Source of the DNA: CAZTVF01 sp964616985
GTDB lineage: Bacteria > Planctomycetota > Phycisphaerae > SM23-33
DNA: 64,000 nt
Assembly: GCA_964616985.1 (NCBI GenBank)
Contig: CAZTVF010000009.1
Location: 1 to 64,000, forward strand
Reading direction: 5' to 3'
A program made the position numbers and the translations under genes. Position 1 is the first letter of the stretch, and every line of letters begins with the position of its first letter. Below the pieces are notes generated by a model. That model was not told the DNA's origin. It was given only the letters and a program-made list of their open reading frames with translations, and made no database searches. Positions 41,103 to 50,120 of this stretch are shown in pieces.

Positions 41103-41266
41103 GGTTTCAGGGTGCAGGGTATAGGGGGGAAGAGCGTTGCGAAAGCCGGCGGTCGGCAATTGCTCGCTTTTCTGCGCTGTGGAACGTCAAACATCGCTGA
41201 AAAGCGAGCAATTGCGGAGCGCCGCAGTTTGCGAAGCTCTTCCCCTATACCCTATGCCCTGAAACC
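41103..41266. repeat. Two-family nested inverted repeat
   Basis: Outer arms: GGTTTCAGGGTGCAGGGTAT with AGGGGGGAAGAGC (41103-41135), against GCTCTTCCCC with TATACCCTATGCCCTGAAACC (41236-41266). Inner arms: GCAATTGCTCGCTTTTCTGC (41156-41179) against GCTGAAAAGCGAGCAATTGC (41196-41215). The inner unit is the element also found at 16227 and 24326. The whole forms an imperfect hairpin of about 160 nt in front of a highly biased, probably well-expressed gene. Confidence 0.88.
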
Positions 41267-41290
41267 TATCCCCTCCCGCCCGAAACTCCC

Positions 41291-41319
41291 TTGAGTCGCG
41301 GCGGGTTTAAGGGTACGCT
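41291..41319 (+). promoter_or_regulatory. Promoter of the GH123-like gene
   Basis: TTGAGT (41291-41296) and TACGCT (41314-41319) are 17 bp apart and end 44 bp before the ATG. This is nearly the same as the promoter at 40097-40125. Confidence 0.55.
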
Positions 41320-41363
41320 GGGCTTCCCGTAAATTTCCGTCCACCCATGAGAAAGGACCTACG

Positions 41364-44300
41364 ATGAAGAACCGTGCTGCACTGTCCCTCCTGGCCCTGT
41401 TCGCTGTGACGATGATCTCCCTGCCGCTGCAAGCCGCCGAAAAACCCCGCGTGCAAACCGGCGAGTTCTACGCCGTCAAGTTCGTCAAGCCGCCCGCCAT
41501 CGACGGCAAAATCGACGCCGGCGAATGGGACCGCGCCTTGATGGCCTCGGGCATGATCACCTGCTTCGAGCACTCTTACCACCAGGCCGAGACCACCATG
41601 GCCATGGGCTACGACGACAAGAACTTCTACTTCCTGTTCAACTGCCGCCGCGGCAACAAGGAGTGGAACCTCATGAAGTCGGCCCGCTCGAACGATGATT
41701 ATTCGTTCGGCGATCCCAGCATCGAGGTGTGGGTCACGCCGCCGACCATGGTGCCCGAGACCTACCAGAACATCATCAACACCTATCCCTGCGTGCTGGA
41801 CAACAAGCAGATCCCCACGCGCGGCTACACCGCCGCCGGCTGGAAGGGCACGTGGACGCTGGGTGTGACCGAGAGCGCCGCCGGCTACATCATCGAAGCC
41901 TCCATCCCCATCAAGGACTTCGGCTTCGACACCGTCAAGAACGGCGACGTGTGGCAGTTCCTGCTGGCCCGCACCAGCCCCGGCACGCTCAGCCGCGCCC
42001 AGGCGTCGTGGGGCGTCACGCAAGGCTACGCCGAAATCCCCCAGCACCCCAAGGTGCACTTCGTCGAAGAAGAGGCCATGCTGCAGGTGTTCAGCACCAT
42101 CTCGGTGCTCAGCGGCAAGTACGAGTTCCCGATGGCCGTCGTCGCGCCGGCCACCAAGGGCGCCGACGTCGAAGTCTCCATCCGCTGGCAGAAGGATGTC
42201 GTCCCCGATGACGCCGCCGACCGCATCGAAAAGCAGGAGTTCAAGCTCCAGGCCGGCGAGCGCAAGGCACTGAAGTTCTCCGGCGAGGTGACGGGCAAGG
42301 GCGTCTTCGTCATCCAGGCTCTCAACAAGACCACCGGCAACGTCGTGTTCCGTCACCCGCTGCCCTTCGATGTCGATGCCAACAGCCCCTTCGTGCCCGT
42401 CACGCCCTCGCGTCCCGCCGACGCCATCGTCAAGGAACTCTCCCTGCGGCCGCAGTACGGCCCGCAGACCAACGTGGTGCTCGTCCGGGCGGACATCTTC
42501 GACATGCCCAACCGCAAGGATGTCGCCGCCGTGGAGATGCGACTGGTCGATCCGGCCACCAACACGGTCCTGAAGTCCCAGCCGCTGGGCAAGGTCACCG
42601 AGTGGTATTCCGACGGCATGATGTCGCTCAACGACGTCAAGGGCCTCAATATTCCGATGATCGACCTGGACGCACAGGACAAGGAACTCGAGGCGTACAA
42701 GGTTGCTTTGTACGAGTACAACCAGTCCGTCGAAAAGATCAAGCGCGAGGCCAGCAAGCAGAAGGTGGACCCCAACACCCTGATGGGCGACCTGGTCAAG
42801 CCCAAGGTGCCGGCCTACCTTGACAAGAAGGCGAAGTTTGAAAACCCCTCGGCCAAGCTGATCGTCGAGGTCGTCGCCAAGGACAAGTCCGGCGCGGTGT
42901 TGAAGACCGATTCGAACGTCGTCGAGTTCAAGCGGTACAAGGCCGCGTGGATGGACTCCAACGTGGGCGTGACCGACAAGGTGATTCCGCCCTGGACGCC
43001 CATGACCCTCGCCGGCGACACCGTCGGCGTGTGGAACCGCAAGATGAAGCTCGACGGCATGGGCATGCTCAAGAAGATCGACAACGGCGGCATCGACCAG
43101 GTCTCTTCGATGCGGCTGGTCGCGGTTCAGGACGGCAAGGAAGTTGAAGTGCCGTCGGCCGCCGCCTCCGTCGTCAAGCAGGTCGAGAACCGCATCGACC
43201 TCAAGGGCCAGGCCAAGGCCGCGGGCCTGGTCTTGTCTACCAAGACCACCACCGAGTTCGACGGCTACGTGCTCAACGAGCTGACCATCGCCCCCGAGGC
43301 CGGCAGCACGAAGGTCGATAACCTGTTCCTGGAGGTCGTGCTGCCTGAGGCCGAGGCCACGCACTTCTGCTCCACCGCCGGCGGGTGGTCGGCCATTCAC
43401 GATGTCACCCCCGCCTACTGGACCAGCAAGACGACGGCCAGCGGCATGCTGCTGAGCAACTTCGTGCCGTACGTCTGGCTGACCAACTCGGAGCGCGCGT
43501 TCGTGTGGTTCGCCGACAGCGACAAGGGCTGGATCACGGACGACACGAAGGAAAAGCCGACCATCGAAGTGACCCGCAAGGACGGCAAGGTCACGCTGCG
43601 GGTGCACTTCATCGAAGTTTCCTCCGAGATCAGTGCCCCCCGCACGCTGACGTACGGCTACCAGACCTTCCCGTCTCGCCCGCTGCCGGCGGGGTGGCGC
43701 ACGATCATCTGCGGCAACGGCACGGCCAACCTGCCCAACGCCCGCAACACCTACTTCTGGACCGACGCTGACTGGGCCGTCCTCTGGCCGTACTACTGCA
43801 GCCCCTTCCCCTGGAGCATGCAGAAGTCGAAGGAAACCTTCGACCGCGTCCCGGCCGATTCGATCCACCGCCCGCTGGTGGGTTCGATCGCGCACTCGAT
43901 CGGCCGCTATGGCACGTATGGCAACGCGTACTTCCCCGAGCTGGCGGTTGACTGGGGCGCGACGCCCGGCCAGATCGGCAACTCGGACGTCACCAACAGC
44001 CCGGTTCCCAACAACTTCCGCCTGTGGTTCCTGCAGCGGTGGGTTCGCGAGGCTGGCTACCGCGGCATGTACGTGGACGAGAATTACCTCGCCCTGGAAG
44101 ACAACTACATCACCGGCAACGCCTACTACCGCCCGCAGGACAACAAGCTGCAGCGGGCATATTCGTACATCGGGCAGCGCGACTACTTCAAGCGCTTCAA
44201 GACCATGCTGTACGAGAACAAGGTCCCCAGCCCCAACCTCTGGCAGCACATCACGGGCGGCAGCTCGTATTTCTCGTGGTTCGGCGACATCTTCTACGAA

Positions 44301-45491
44301 GGCGAGAACGTCGAGCCCACCGACCTGAACTTCGATTATATGGAAGTGCTTCCCGCCGGCCGCATGCGGGCTATCGGCTCGGCCCCCTGCTCGGGCGGCG
44401 CCATGACCATGATGTACCAGGCCGGCCGCCATGCGACCGTCCACGAAGCCAAGCACTACCACCAGTTCCTGGGCTGGGTCATCGCGCATGACATCATCCC
44501 CGAGCAGGTCAACCTGTACAACGTGATGGCCCAGGAAAGCCGCCTCTACCAGGACGACGTGAAGTTCCTGCCCTACTGGAAGAGCGACACGGGCCTGTCG
44601 ACCAAGACGGCCGACTGCATCGTCTCCGGCCACAAGGCCGGCAAGCGGGTCATCGCGTGGGTGGTCAACACCGCCCGCAAGGATGCGACGGTCGAGGTGG
44701 CCGTGGACCTGGGCAAGCTGGGCCTGGACAAGGCCAAGACCATCGCCATCGACGCCGAGACGGGCAAGCCGGTGGCGCTGTCGGCCACGGGCTTCACCGT
44801 GCCCGTGCTGCAGCGCGACTTCGTGGCCGTGCACCTGATCGAGGTGCAGAACCTCGCCCCCAACCAGACGCTGTACGCGTCGTTCGACAAGGGCAACGAG
44901 GCCGAAGAGGCGTTCGGCAACGGCGTGATCGTCGCCACCAAGGGCCGCGACGCCAATATCCCGGCCTTCACGATCATCGACGGCGCCAAGGGCAAGGCCA
45001 TCTCCGCCCCCGGCGGGCTGGACCTCTGGACGCACCTGCACCTGACGGACACCGCGGGCAAGATCACCTTCCAGGGCATGTACAGCGAGAAGTTCAACGG
45101 CGAACTGCTGAGCTTCGGCCCCCTCAAGGCGATGGTCCAGCGGAGCAAGAACCCCAAGGCCGGCCGCGAGCTGGTCTTCATGAAGGAAGTCGTCCTGCCG
45201 GCGGAGCCCAATGCCGATCCAAAGAAGCCCCGCAAGACGCAGTGGGTCGGCGAGGCCGTCATCAATGCGGCCGAAGGCTGGCACGAGTATGAACTCAGCT
45301 GGTCCGACGGCAAGATCTCGCTGAAGGTCGACGGCAATCTCGCCGGCGAGCATGAAATCCCCGCCAATCAGCAGGGCGTCGTCACGCTGGGTATTCCCAC
45401 CAAGCCCGGCAAGGAGGCGGCCAACTTCAGCCACGTCATGTTCAAGTTCGAAGGCCTGGACGAACTGAAGTGCTTCCGCACGGCCAAGTAA
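41364..45491 (+). CDS. Secreted multidomain glycoside hydrolase-like protein (CBM9-like, GH123/DUF6067-like, LamG-like)
   Basis: The 1375-residue product has a signal peptide (1-24, ending LPLQAAE). A CBM9-like domain (about 30-240) shows AIDGKIDAGEWDRA and FGDPSIEVWVTPP. Beta-rich linkers follow, with a charged helix at about 440-490. A probable TIM-barrel region lies at about 700-1100, with WLTNSERAFVWFADSDKGWI and GYRGMYVDENYLALEDNYI, as in GH123-like/DUF6067 proteins. The end is a LamG-type jelly roll (about 1170-1370). The acidic pair in MYVDENY may be catalytic, but this is a guess. AAAGGA precedes the ATG. Codon use is strongly biased to C/G third positions with few rare codons, suggesting high expression. 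A terminator follows. Confidence 0.65.
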   Translation: MKNRAALSLLALFAVTMISLPLQAAEKPRVQTGEFYAVKFVKPPAIDGKIDAGEWDRALMASGMITCFEHSYHQAETTMAMGYDDKNFYFLFNCRRGNKEWNLMKSARSNDDYSFGDPSIEVWVTPPTMVPETYQNIINTYPCVLDNKQIPTRGYTAAGWKGTWTLGVTESAAGYIIEASIPIKDFGFDTVKNGDVWQFLLARTSPGTLSRAQASWGVTQGYAEIPQHPKVHFVEEEAMLQVFSTISVLSGKYEFPMAVVAPATKGADVEVSIRWQKDVVPDDAADRIEKQEFKLQAGERKALKFSGEVTGKGVFVIQALNKTTGNVVFRHPLPFDVDANSPFVPVTPSRPADAIVKELSLRPQYGPQTNVVLVRADIFDMPNRKDVAAVEMRLVDPATNTVLKSQPLGKVTEWYSDGMMSLNDVKGLNIPMIDLDAQDKELEAYKVALYEYNQSVEKIKREASKQKVDPNTLMGDLVKPKVPAYLDKKAKFENPSAKLIVEVVAKDKSGAVLKTDSNVVEFKRYKAAWMDSNVGVTDKVIPPWTPMTLAGDTVGVWNRKMKLDGMGMLKKIDNGGIDQVSSMRLVAVQDGKEVEVPSAAASVVKQVENRIDLKGQAKAAGLVLSTKTTTEFDGYVLNELTIAPEAGSTKVDNLFLEVVLPEAEATHFCSTAGGWSAIHDVTPAYWTSKTTASGMLLSNFVPYVWLTNSERAFVWFADSDKGWITDDTKEKPTIEVTRKDGKVTLRVHFIEVSSEISAPRTLTYGYQTFPSRPLPAGWRTIICGNGTANLPNARNTYFWTDADWAVLWPYYCSPFPWSMQKSKETFDRVPADSIHRPLVGSIAHSIGRYGTYGNAYFPELAVDWGATPGQIGNSDVTNSPVPNNFRLWFLQRWVREAGYRGMYVDENYLALEDNYITGNAYYRPQDNKLQRAYSYIGQRDYFKRFKTMLYENKVPSPNLWQHITGGSSYFSWFGDIFYEGENVEPTDLNFDYMEVLPAGRMRAIGSAPCSGGAMTMMYQAGRHATVHEAKHYHQFLGWVIAHDIIPEQVNLYNVMAQESRLYQDDVKFLPYWKSDTGLSTKTADCIVSGHKAGKRVIAWVVNTARKDATVEVAVDLGKLGLDKAKTIAIDAETGKPVALSATGFTVPVLQRDFVAVHLIEVQNLAPNQTLYASFDKGNEAEEAFGNGVIVATKGRDANIPAFTIIDGAKGKAISAPGGLDLWTHLHLTDTAGKITFQGMYSEKFNGELLSFGPLKAMVQRSKNPKAGRELVFMKEVVLPAEPNADPKKPRKTQWVGEAVINAAEGWHEYELSWSDGKISLKVDGNLAGEHEIPANQQGVVTLGIPTKPGKEAANFSHVMFKFEGLDELKCFRTAK

Positions 45492-45514
45492 GTCGTTCTC
45501 GATAGTCGCACAAC

Positions 45515-45550
45515 CAAGACCCGCGGATTCGTCCGCGGGTCTTGTTCTTT
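45515..45550 (+). terminator. Rho-independent terminator with TTCG tetraloop
   Basis: CAAGACCCGCGGA (45515-45527), loop TTCG, and TCCGCGGGTCTTG (45532-45544) form a perfect 13-bp stem followed by TTCTTT. It lies 24 bp after the stop codon of the GH123-like gene. The U-tract is broken by one C, but the stem and UUCG loop are very stable. Confidence 0.85.
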
Positions 45551-45655
45551 ATGCGGTTTGTGGCGGCGCCGCAAAAGCGTTCGCATGGGTCCGTGTCGCG
45601 CAAGAATTGCCCGGTAACTGTGCCCGGGCACACATGCTTTGGGGTAGGGGTCTCT

Positions 45656-45813
45656 AGCATGTCAGCCCACGGCGGAAGCCGTGGGGTCCGAGGTAAAAAC
45701 GTTCTCTTGAGCCCCGGCCAGGGGCGACACAAAGGCGCGCCTGTGCCGCCCCTGACGGGGCTATGGAAGAACAACGCATCGTGGCCCCATGGCTTCCGCC
45801 ATGGGCTGACATG
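45656..45813. repeat. Two-level nested inverted repeat
   Basis: Outer arms: AGCATGTCAGCCCACGGCGG with AAGCCGTGGGG (45656-45686), against CCCCATGGCTTCCGCCATGG with GCTGACATG (45785-45813). Inner arms: AGCCCCGGCCAGGGGCGACA (45710-45731) against TGTGCCGCCCCTGACGGGGC (45742-45762). Each arm of the outer unit is itself a small GCGGAAGCCG-type dyad. A short direct repeat GCTGACATGTTTG follows the right arm. The gap 45551-45950 holds no gene. Confidence 0.88.
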
Positions 45814-45978
45814 TTTGCGCTGACATGTTTGTGACGATTCGCGCGGGGGATCGCCACACGAAAGACACCCAGCAGATGTTGCCAAACACTTCGAGTGCAC
45901 CCGGTTCGCATGAGACAGACTTCGGATATCGCTCGCCCATCTGCGGCGTGTTATATTGGCCCCCATTGAGGTGAAACC

Positions 45979-46782
45979 ATGAACGCCAGTCTCCTGGTCG
46001 TGACGCTGATGGTCCTTTCCCTGGTCGTGTGCGCCGGCGGCTGTTCGCAGGCCGCCGCCCCCAAGACCGCCCCCGAGCCCAAGGTCATCGTCACGTGCAG
46101 CTGGGACGACGGCAGCCGCAATGACGTCCGCCTCATCGAGATCCTGCACAAGTACAACGCCCGCGGCACGTTCTTCATCTATCCCGTCAACTACGTGCTG
46201 CTGGAGAAGGAAGGCAACGACGTCGCCTTGAAGGTCGACGCGTGGCTGATCGCCCCGCACAGTCGCTTCGTCGAGACGTACAGCCGCTACGACGGCATCG
46301 AGGTGGGGGCGCACGGCTACCACCACCCCGACATGCGCAAGCTCGATGCCAACAACCTGCGGTACGAGCTCACCGAGTCCAAGCGCGTGCTAGAGGCGTG
46401 GTTCAAGCGGCCGGTGGTGGGCATGGCCTACCCCTTCGGCGCCAGTGACGCCAACGTCGAGGCCGCCGTCAAGGCCGCGGGCTTCACCTACGCTCGCAGC
46501 GTCAGCAAGTCCAAGAACGTCTACCCCGTCGCCAACCCCCTGGCCCTGCAGACCTCGCTGCATTTCCAGGACTCCGGCTTCTGGCAGGAGTTCGCCCGCG
46601 TCAAGGCCGAGGGCGGCGTGTTCTACTTCTGGGGCCACAGCCACGAGATCAAGACCGAGGAGCAGTGGCAGCAGTTCGAGGCCACCATCGCCAAGCTCTC
46701 CGCCGATCCGGACGTCAAGTGGGTCACCAACGCCGAACTGATTTCTGGCAAGGTGAAGGTCCCGGAGAAGAGCAGCCGGTGA
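45979..46782 (+). CDS. Polysaccharide deacetylase (NodB/CE4-type), probable lipoprotein
   Basis: The 267-residue product has an N-terminal hydrophobic stretch ending VVCAGGC, a possible lipobox with Cys22 as lipid site. The NodB domain shows motif 1 as SWDDGSRND (the catalytic Asp pair) and motif 2 as HGYHHPDM (the H-x3-H metal site). AYPFGASD near residue 150 and FYFWGHSHEI near the end complete the metal-dependent deacetylase pattern. It would remove acetyl groups from polysaccharide at the cell envelope. GAGGTG precedes the ATG. Neighbouring esterase and glycosidase-like genes suggest a joint role in acetylated glycan breakdown. Confidence 0.85.
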   Translation: MNASLLVVTLMVLSLVVCAGGCSQAAAPKTAPEPKVIVTCSWDDGSRNDVRLIEILHKYNARGTFFIYPVNYVLLEKEGNDVALKVDAWLIAPHSRFVETYSRYDGIEVGAHGYHHPDMRKLDANNLRYELTESKRVLEAWFKRPVVGMAYPFGASDANVEAAVKAAGFTYARSVSKSKNVYPVANPLALQTSLHFQDSGFWQEFARVKAEGGVFYFWGHSHEIKTEEQWQQFEATIAKLSADPDVKWVTNAELISGKVKVPEKSSR

Positions 46783-46804
46783 GTGGGCGGACGGGGAGAT
46801 GTTT

Positions 46805-46932
46805 TGTTTTACCCCTCGCGGGAGAGGGTGGCCCGCAGGGCCGGGTGAGGGGGCCGCTCGTTACCCGCCTTCCATCGATCGCCAGTTCCTTTTTTTCAGA
46901 CATGCTTTTGGCCCTGCGGGCCTAAAAGCATG
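46805..46932. repeat. Repeat-like hairpins between deacetylase and esterase genes
   Basis: CCCCTCGCGGGAGAGGGTGG with CCCGCAGGGCCGGGTGAGGG is a GC-rich phrase with local dyads. A clear hairpin, CATGCTTTTGGCCC-TGC-GGGCCTAAAAGCATG, lies at 46901-46932 with a single bulged T. It follows a run of seven T. It may contribute to termination after the deacetylase gene. Confidence 0.65.
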
Positions 46933-46965
46933 GCCCCCGCGCGACTCCGTTGCCCGCGCGAGCGA

Positions 46966-46993
46966 TTGAAAAACCCGAGCGGAACAGGATAAT
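46966..46993 (+). promoter_or_regulatory. Promoter of the CE7-like esterase gene
   Basis: TTGAAA (46966-46971) and GATAAT (46988-46993) are 16 bp apart, 48 bp before the ATG at 47042. Both boxes are close to the sigma-70 consensus. Confidence 0.5.
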
Positions 46994-47041
46994 GGCCGAG
47001 TCCCCGTGCCTGCCCCGATGTGTCTACAACAGGAGAATCTC

Positions 47042-48865
47042 ATGAAGGCCCTCAAGACCCTCGTCGCCTGCTTCGTCCTCTTTGCATCGTTCGCCGCCGC
47101 GCGTGCGGGCGTGGTGGCCCAGACGCCCGAGGGCGGCTTCAAGGCCACGGGCAAGACGTACACGCTCGTCGTGGCCAAGAACGGCGACGTGAAGTCGTGG
47201 ACGGTCGAAGGCGTCGAACTGCTCAGCAGCGACCCCAACAAGCCCACGCGGTTCCCGTCGGCCGGCGGGGCCAAGTCCGTCGAGAACGCGGGCGACAAGG
47301 TCGTCGCCGTGGATGGCAACGTGCGCGTGGAGTTTGAATTCGTCGAAGACGGCTTCACCTTCACCACCGAGGGCGGCTCGATCGATTGGTACATGGGCAA
47401 GGCGCTCACGGCCAGCATTCAGCGTGACGGCGCGGCCCTGCCGGCATCCAGCGGGGCGGGCAACGTCGTGAAGGTGGTCGCCAGCAAGACGGCCTTCACC
47501 GTCAGCCAGGGCTTCCACCTGATGGGCGGCAAGTTCCTTCCCTCGCACCTGCTGGACAACGGCAAGCCGGAGAAGAAGTTCACCTGCCGCGTGACGTGCG
47601 GGGTGAAGGTCGAGCCCATCGAGCTGCTGTCGATCAGCGGCATCGACGGGGCGGGCGTCAAGAGCGGCCTGATGCCGATGATCGCCGCGGGCCAGACGGC
47701 AAAGATCATCCTCAAACTCCGCAACCTGGGCGAGACGGCGGTGACGGCGACGGCCCAGTTCACCGTGACCGATCACCCGGTGAACCCCCGCACGATCGAC
47801 AACAGGTCGATCCCCGTGAAGCTCGCCGGCGGCGAGAGCAACGTGCCGATCCTGTACGAGCTGTCGCCCAAGGAGCCGGGCATCTACTGGATCAAGGCCG
47901 ACATCCTGAGCGACGACAAGCCCGTCAAAGGCACGCGGATCTGCGTGGTGTACGACGCGAACAACTATCGCCCCGCGCTGACGCGCCCGGCCGATTTCGC
48001 CGAATTCTGGGCCGGCAAGCTCAAGGAGATGCGGGCCGTGCCGTTTGAGGCGAACCTCGTCGAGGACGCCAAGAGCGGCAACGAGCGGTTCATCCACTAC
48101 ACGCTGGAGATCAACGTCGCCAAGGGCAAACGGATCACGACGTTCCTCCGCGCGCCGCGCAGCGGCGTCACGCACGACGCCGAAGTGTTCACGCACTGGG
48201 GCACCACGCAGGGCGAGAAGCTGATGGGCGAGATAACCAAGGCCGAGAAGCAGCCCGCCGGGGCGGGCATGTGGCAGCGCGGCGGCGACCGCATCCGCGT
48301 GGGCGCGCCCCAGCCCGACGACAGCACCTACAAGCGGTGGAACGGGCGCGACGACAACAACTGCCTCGACTCATACCTGCTGAACGTCCGCATGGCCGAT
48401 TACCTGCGGACGATGAAGGACGTCGAGCGGATATGGCTGTTCGGCGGCAGCCGCTCGGGCGCCAGCATGCTGACGGCGGCGGCGCTGTCGCCGGAGAAAG
48501 TGGTGGCGGTGAACGTGCACGTGCCCACGTGCTGCGGCCTGAGCTGGGCGGATCATCCGTATGCGGGGTGGGGCGCGCCGCCGGCCAGGACGCCCGAGGG
48601 GCTCAAGGTGGCGGCGTACTTCGACCCGGTGAACTTCGCCCCCGACCTGGTCGTGCCGCTGGTGGTGGACGGCGGGGCGACCGACGGGCTGGCGCCCGCC
48701 TCGGGGATCCTGGCCTTGTGCAACTGGGCCGACAAGGCGCCCTTCCGCCGCTGCGCGATCAACCAGGGCGGGCACGGTTTCTTCCCGCCCGAGCCCCGCG
48801 CCGCCATGGAGGCCGACCTGGCCGAGTTCCTGCACATGGCCCCGCCACCGCCGGCGAAGAAGTGA
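47042..48865 (+). CDS. Secreted acetylxylan esterase-like protein (CE7/AXE1 type)
   Basis: The 607-residue product has a signal peptide (1-22, ending AAARAG), a beta-rich N-terminal half and a C-terminal alpha/beta-hydrolase domain from about 310. ADFAEFWAGKLKEMRAVPFE is the typical AXE1 entry. The nucleophile is Ser470 in GGSRSGAS (GGSQGG in most family members, so Ser472 replaces a Gly). His in INQGGHGF completes the triad with a likely Asp in VVDGGATDG. It would deacetylate xylan or similar sugars outside the cytoplasm. AGGAG lies 7 nt before the ATG. Confidence 0.8.
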   Translation: MKALKTLVACFVLFASFAAARAGVVAQTPEGGFKATGKTYTLVVAKNGDVKSWTVEGVELLSSDPNKPTRFPSAGGAKSVENAGDKVVAVDGNVRVEFEFVEDGFTFTTEGGSIDWYMGKALTASIQRDGAALPASSGAGNVVKVVASKTAFTVSQGFHLMGGKFLPSHLLDNGKPEKKFTCRVTCGVKVEPIELLSISGIDGAGVKSGLMPMIAAGQTAKIILKLRNLGETAVTATAQFTVTDHPVNPRTIDNRSIPVKLAGGESNVPILYELSPKEPGIYWIKADILSDDKPVKGTRICVVYDANNYRPALTRPADFAEFWAGKLKEMRAVPFEANLVEDAKSGNERFIHYTLEINVAKGKRITTFLRAPRSGVTHDAEVFTHWGTTQGEKLMGEITKAEKQPAGAGMWQRGGDRIRVGAPQPDDSTYKRWNGRDDNNCLDSYLLNVRMADYLRTMKDVERIWLFGGSRSGASMLTAAALSPEKVVAVNVHVPTCCGLSWADHPYAGWGAPPARTPEGLKVAAYFDPVNFAPDLVVPLVVDGGATDGLAPASGILALCNWADKAPFRRCAINQGGHGFFPPEPRAAMEADLAEFLHMAPPPPAKK

Positions 48866-48871
48866 TGGGCC

Positions 48872-50113
48872 TCAGAATTTCTCGACGGGGCGGACCTTGT
48901 AGGTGCTCGTGCTGTCGATGAGGACGGGGTCCTTGCCGCTGCTGATGTTCACGTCCTGGTGAACGTCGCTGCCGTCGGTGACCGAGATGCTCTTGGCCAT
49001 CACCGCGCCGTAGAACTGCGAGTAGTCGTCGATCAGCACGCCGGCATTGGGCGAGAGGATCACCCCTTCGACCACCGCCGAGTCCAACACCACGTTGGCC
49101 GTGCCAAGATTGATGAACTGCAGCCGCGACAGGTTCGCGCCGTTCACCACGCAGTCGGCATTGCCCCAGACGGTCAGCCCGCCCTTGTGGTAGAGCTTCA
49201 GCGATGCCCCCGGCAGAACCTCAAGCCACGTGCTGCTGTCGTGGATGCTGACGGTTCCCTCCACCAGGATCGTCACGTTGCCCTGGATCTGCACGCGGGC
49301 GCTGTGCTTGATCTCCAGGCTGTTAAGGTGGAGATTGCCGCTGATGACATCCGTCCCGGAGCCCGAGAACTTCAGGTTCCCGATGCTGGGCCCAAGGTTC
49401 GTCGGGGCCGCGGGGGCCACCATCGGCTGCGCAGTCGATAGCGTGGTCCTGGCGCCGGTGATGGTGCTGACGGAATCCTTGTAGATCGCCGTGCTCGTGT
49501 TGCCGCCGGGGCCGATGGCCACCGAGCCCTTCACGACGCCGAAGTCGGTCACCTGCACCACTTGTGACGACGTCGCGTTGGTTGAGACCGTGGCGGCGGA
49601 CCCAACGTTGGTGCCGCCGTAGCCACCCTTGCTGGAATCGTAGCTGTCGATCCGTGAGCCCCAACCATCGACCCGGACGCTCGTGGCGGCGATGACGCCC
49701 CTGGCCATCGCCGTCGCCGCGGGGGTGACCACGGCCTGGAGCGTCACCGAGGCCCCGCTGACGGTGCCCGTGGCGGTCAGGGTGACGGCGCTGGAGGCGC
49801 CCGCGCCGACGTCCGCGCTGAGGGTGCACTTGCCGCCGGCGAGGTTGGCGTCCTGAACCCACACGCCCGACGACCAGTTGCTTCGCCAGTCCGCGTGCGT
49901 CTTGATGTACTGCACGGCCAGGTTCAACCCCGACGCAGCCACCGCGCGGGCCTGCTCGCGATGCACGACGTTGGAGGCCATCTGCCCCGAGGTGCCCATC
50001 GCCGCCGTCAAGCCGAAGGCCATGACCACCACCGTGGCGATGACGGTCAACACCAGCAGCATCGCAATGCCCCGGCGGCGATTTCGGTTATGGGTTCGTG
50101 TGTTCATCGGCAT
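48872..50113 (-). CDS. PilX-like pseudopilin-associated protein
   Basis: The 413-residue product begins with a basic stretch (NRNRRRG) and one hydrophobic helix (IAMLLVLTVIATVVVMAFGL), as in PilX/GspK-type minor pilins. The remainder is a Gly/Ser/Thr-rich beta structure, with repeated phrases such as SGNLHLNSLEIKHSARVQIQ that look like a right-handed beta-helix. It is the third gene of a pseudopilin operon, 7 nt after the preceding gene. It probably forms part of a type II secretion or type IV pilus tip. Confidence 0.75.
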   Translation of the reverse strand: MPMNTRTHNRNRRRGIAMLLVLTVIATVVVMAFGLTAAMGTSGQMASNVVHREQARAVAASGLNLAVQYIKTHADWRSNWSSGVWVQDANLAGGKCTLSADVGAGASSAVTLTATGTVSGASVTLQAVVTPAATAMARGVIAATSVRVDGWGSRIDSYDSSKGGYGGTNVGSAATVSTNATSSQVVQVTDFGVVKGSVAIGPGGNTSTAIYKDSVSTITGARTTLSTAQPMVAPAAPTNLGPSIGNLKFSGSGTDVISGNLHLNSLEIKHSARVQIQGNVTILVEGTVSIHDSSTWLEVLPGASLKLYHKGGLTVWGNADCVVNGANLSRLQFINLGTANVVLDSAVVEGVILSPNAGVLIDDYSQFYGAVMAKSISVTDGSDVHQDVNISSGKDPVLIDSTSTYKVRPVEKF

Positions 50114-50120
50114 GGTCTGC

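Noticed and set aside
41307..45434. A 1375-codon minus-strand open frame opposite the GH123-like gene
   Set aside because: It shadows the real gene codon for codon; the plus strand has the signal peptide, promoter, ribosome-binding site and terminator.
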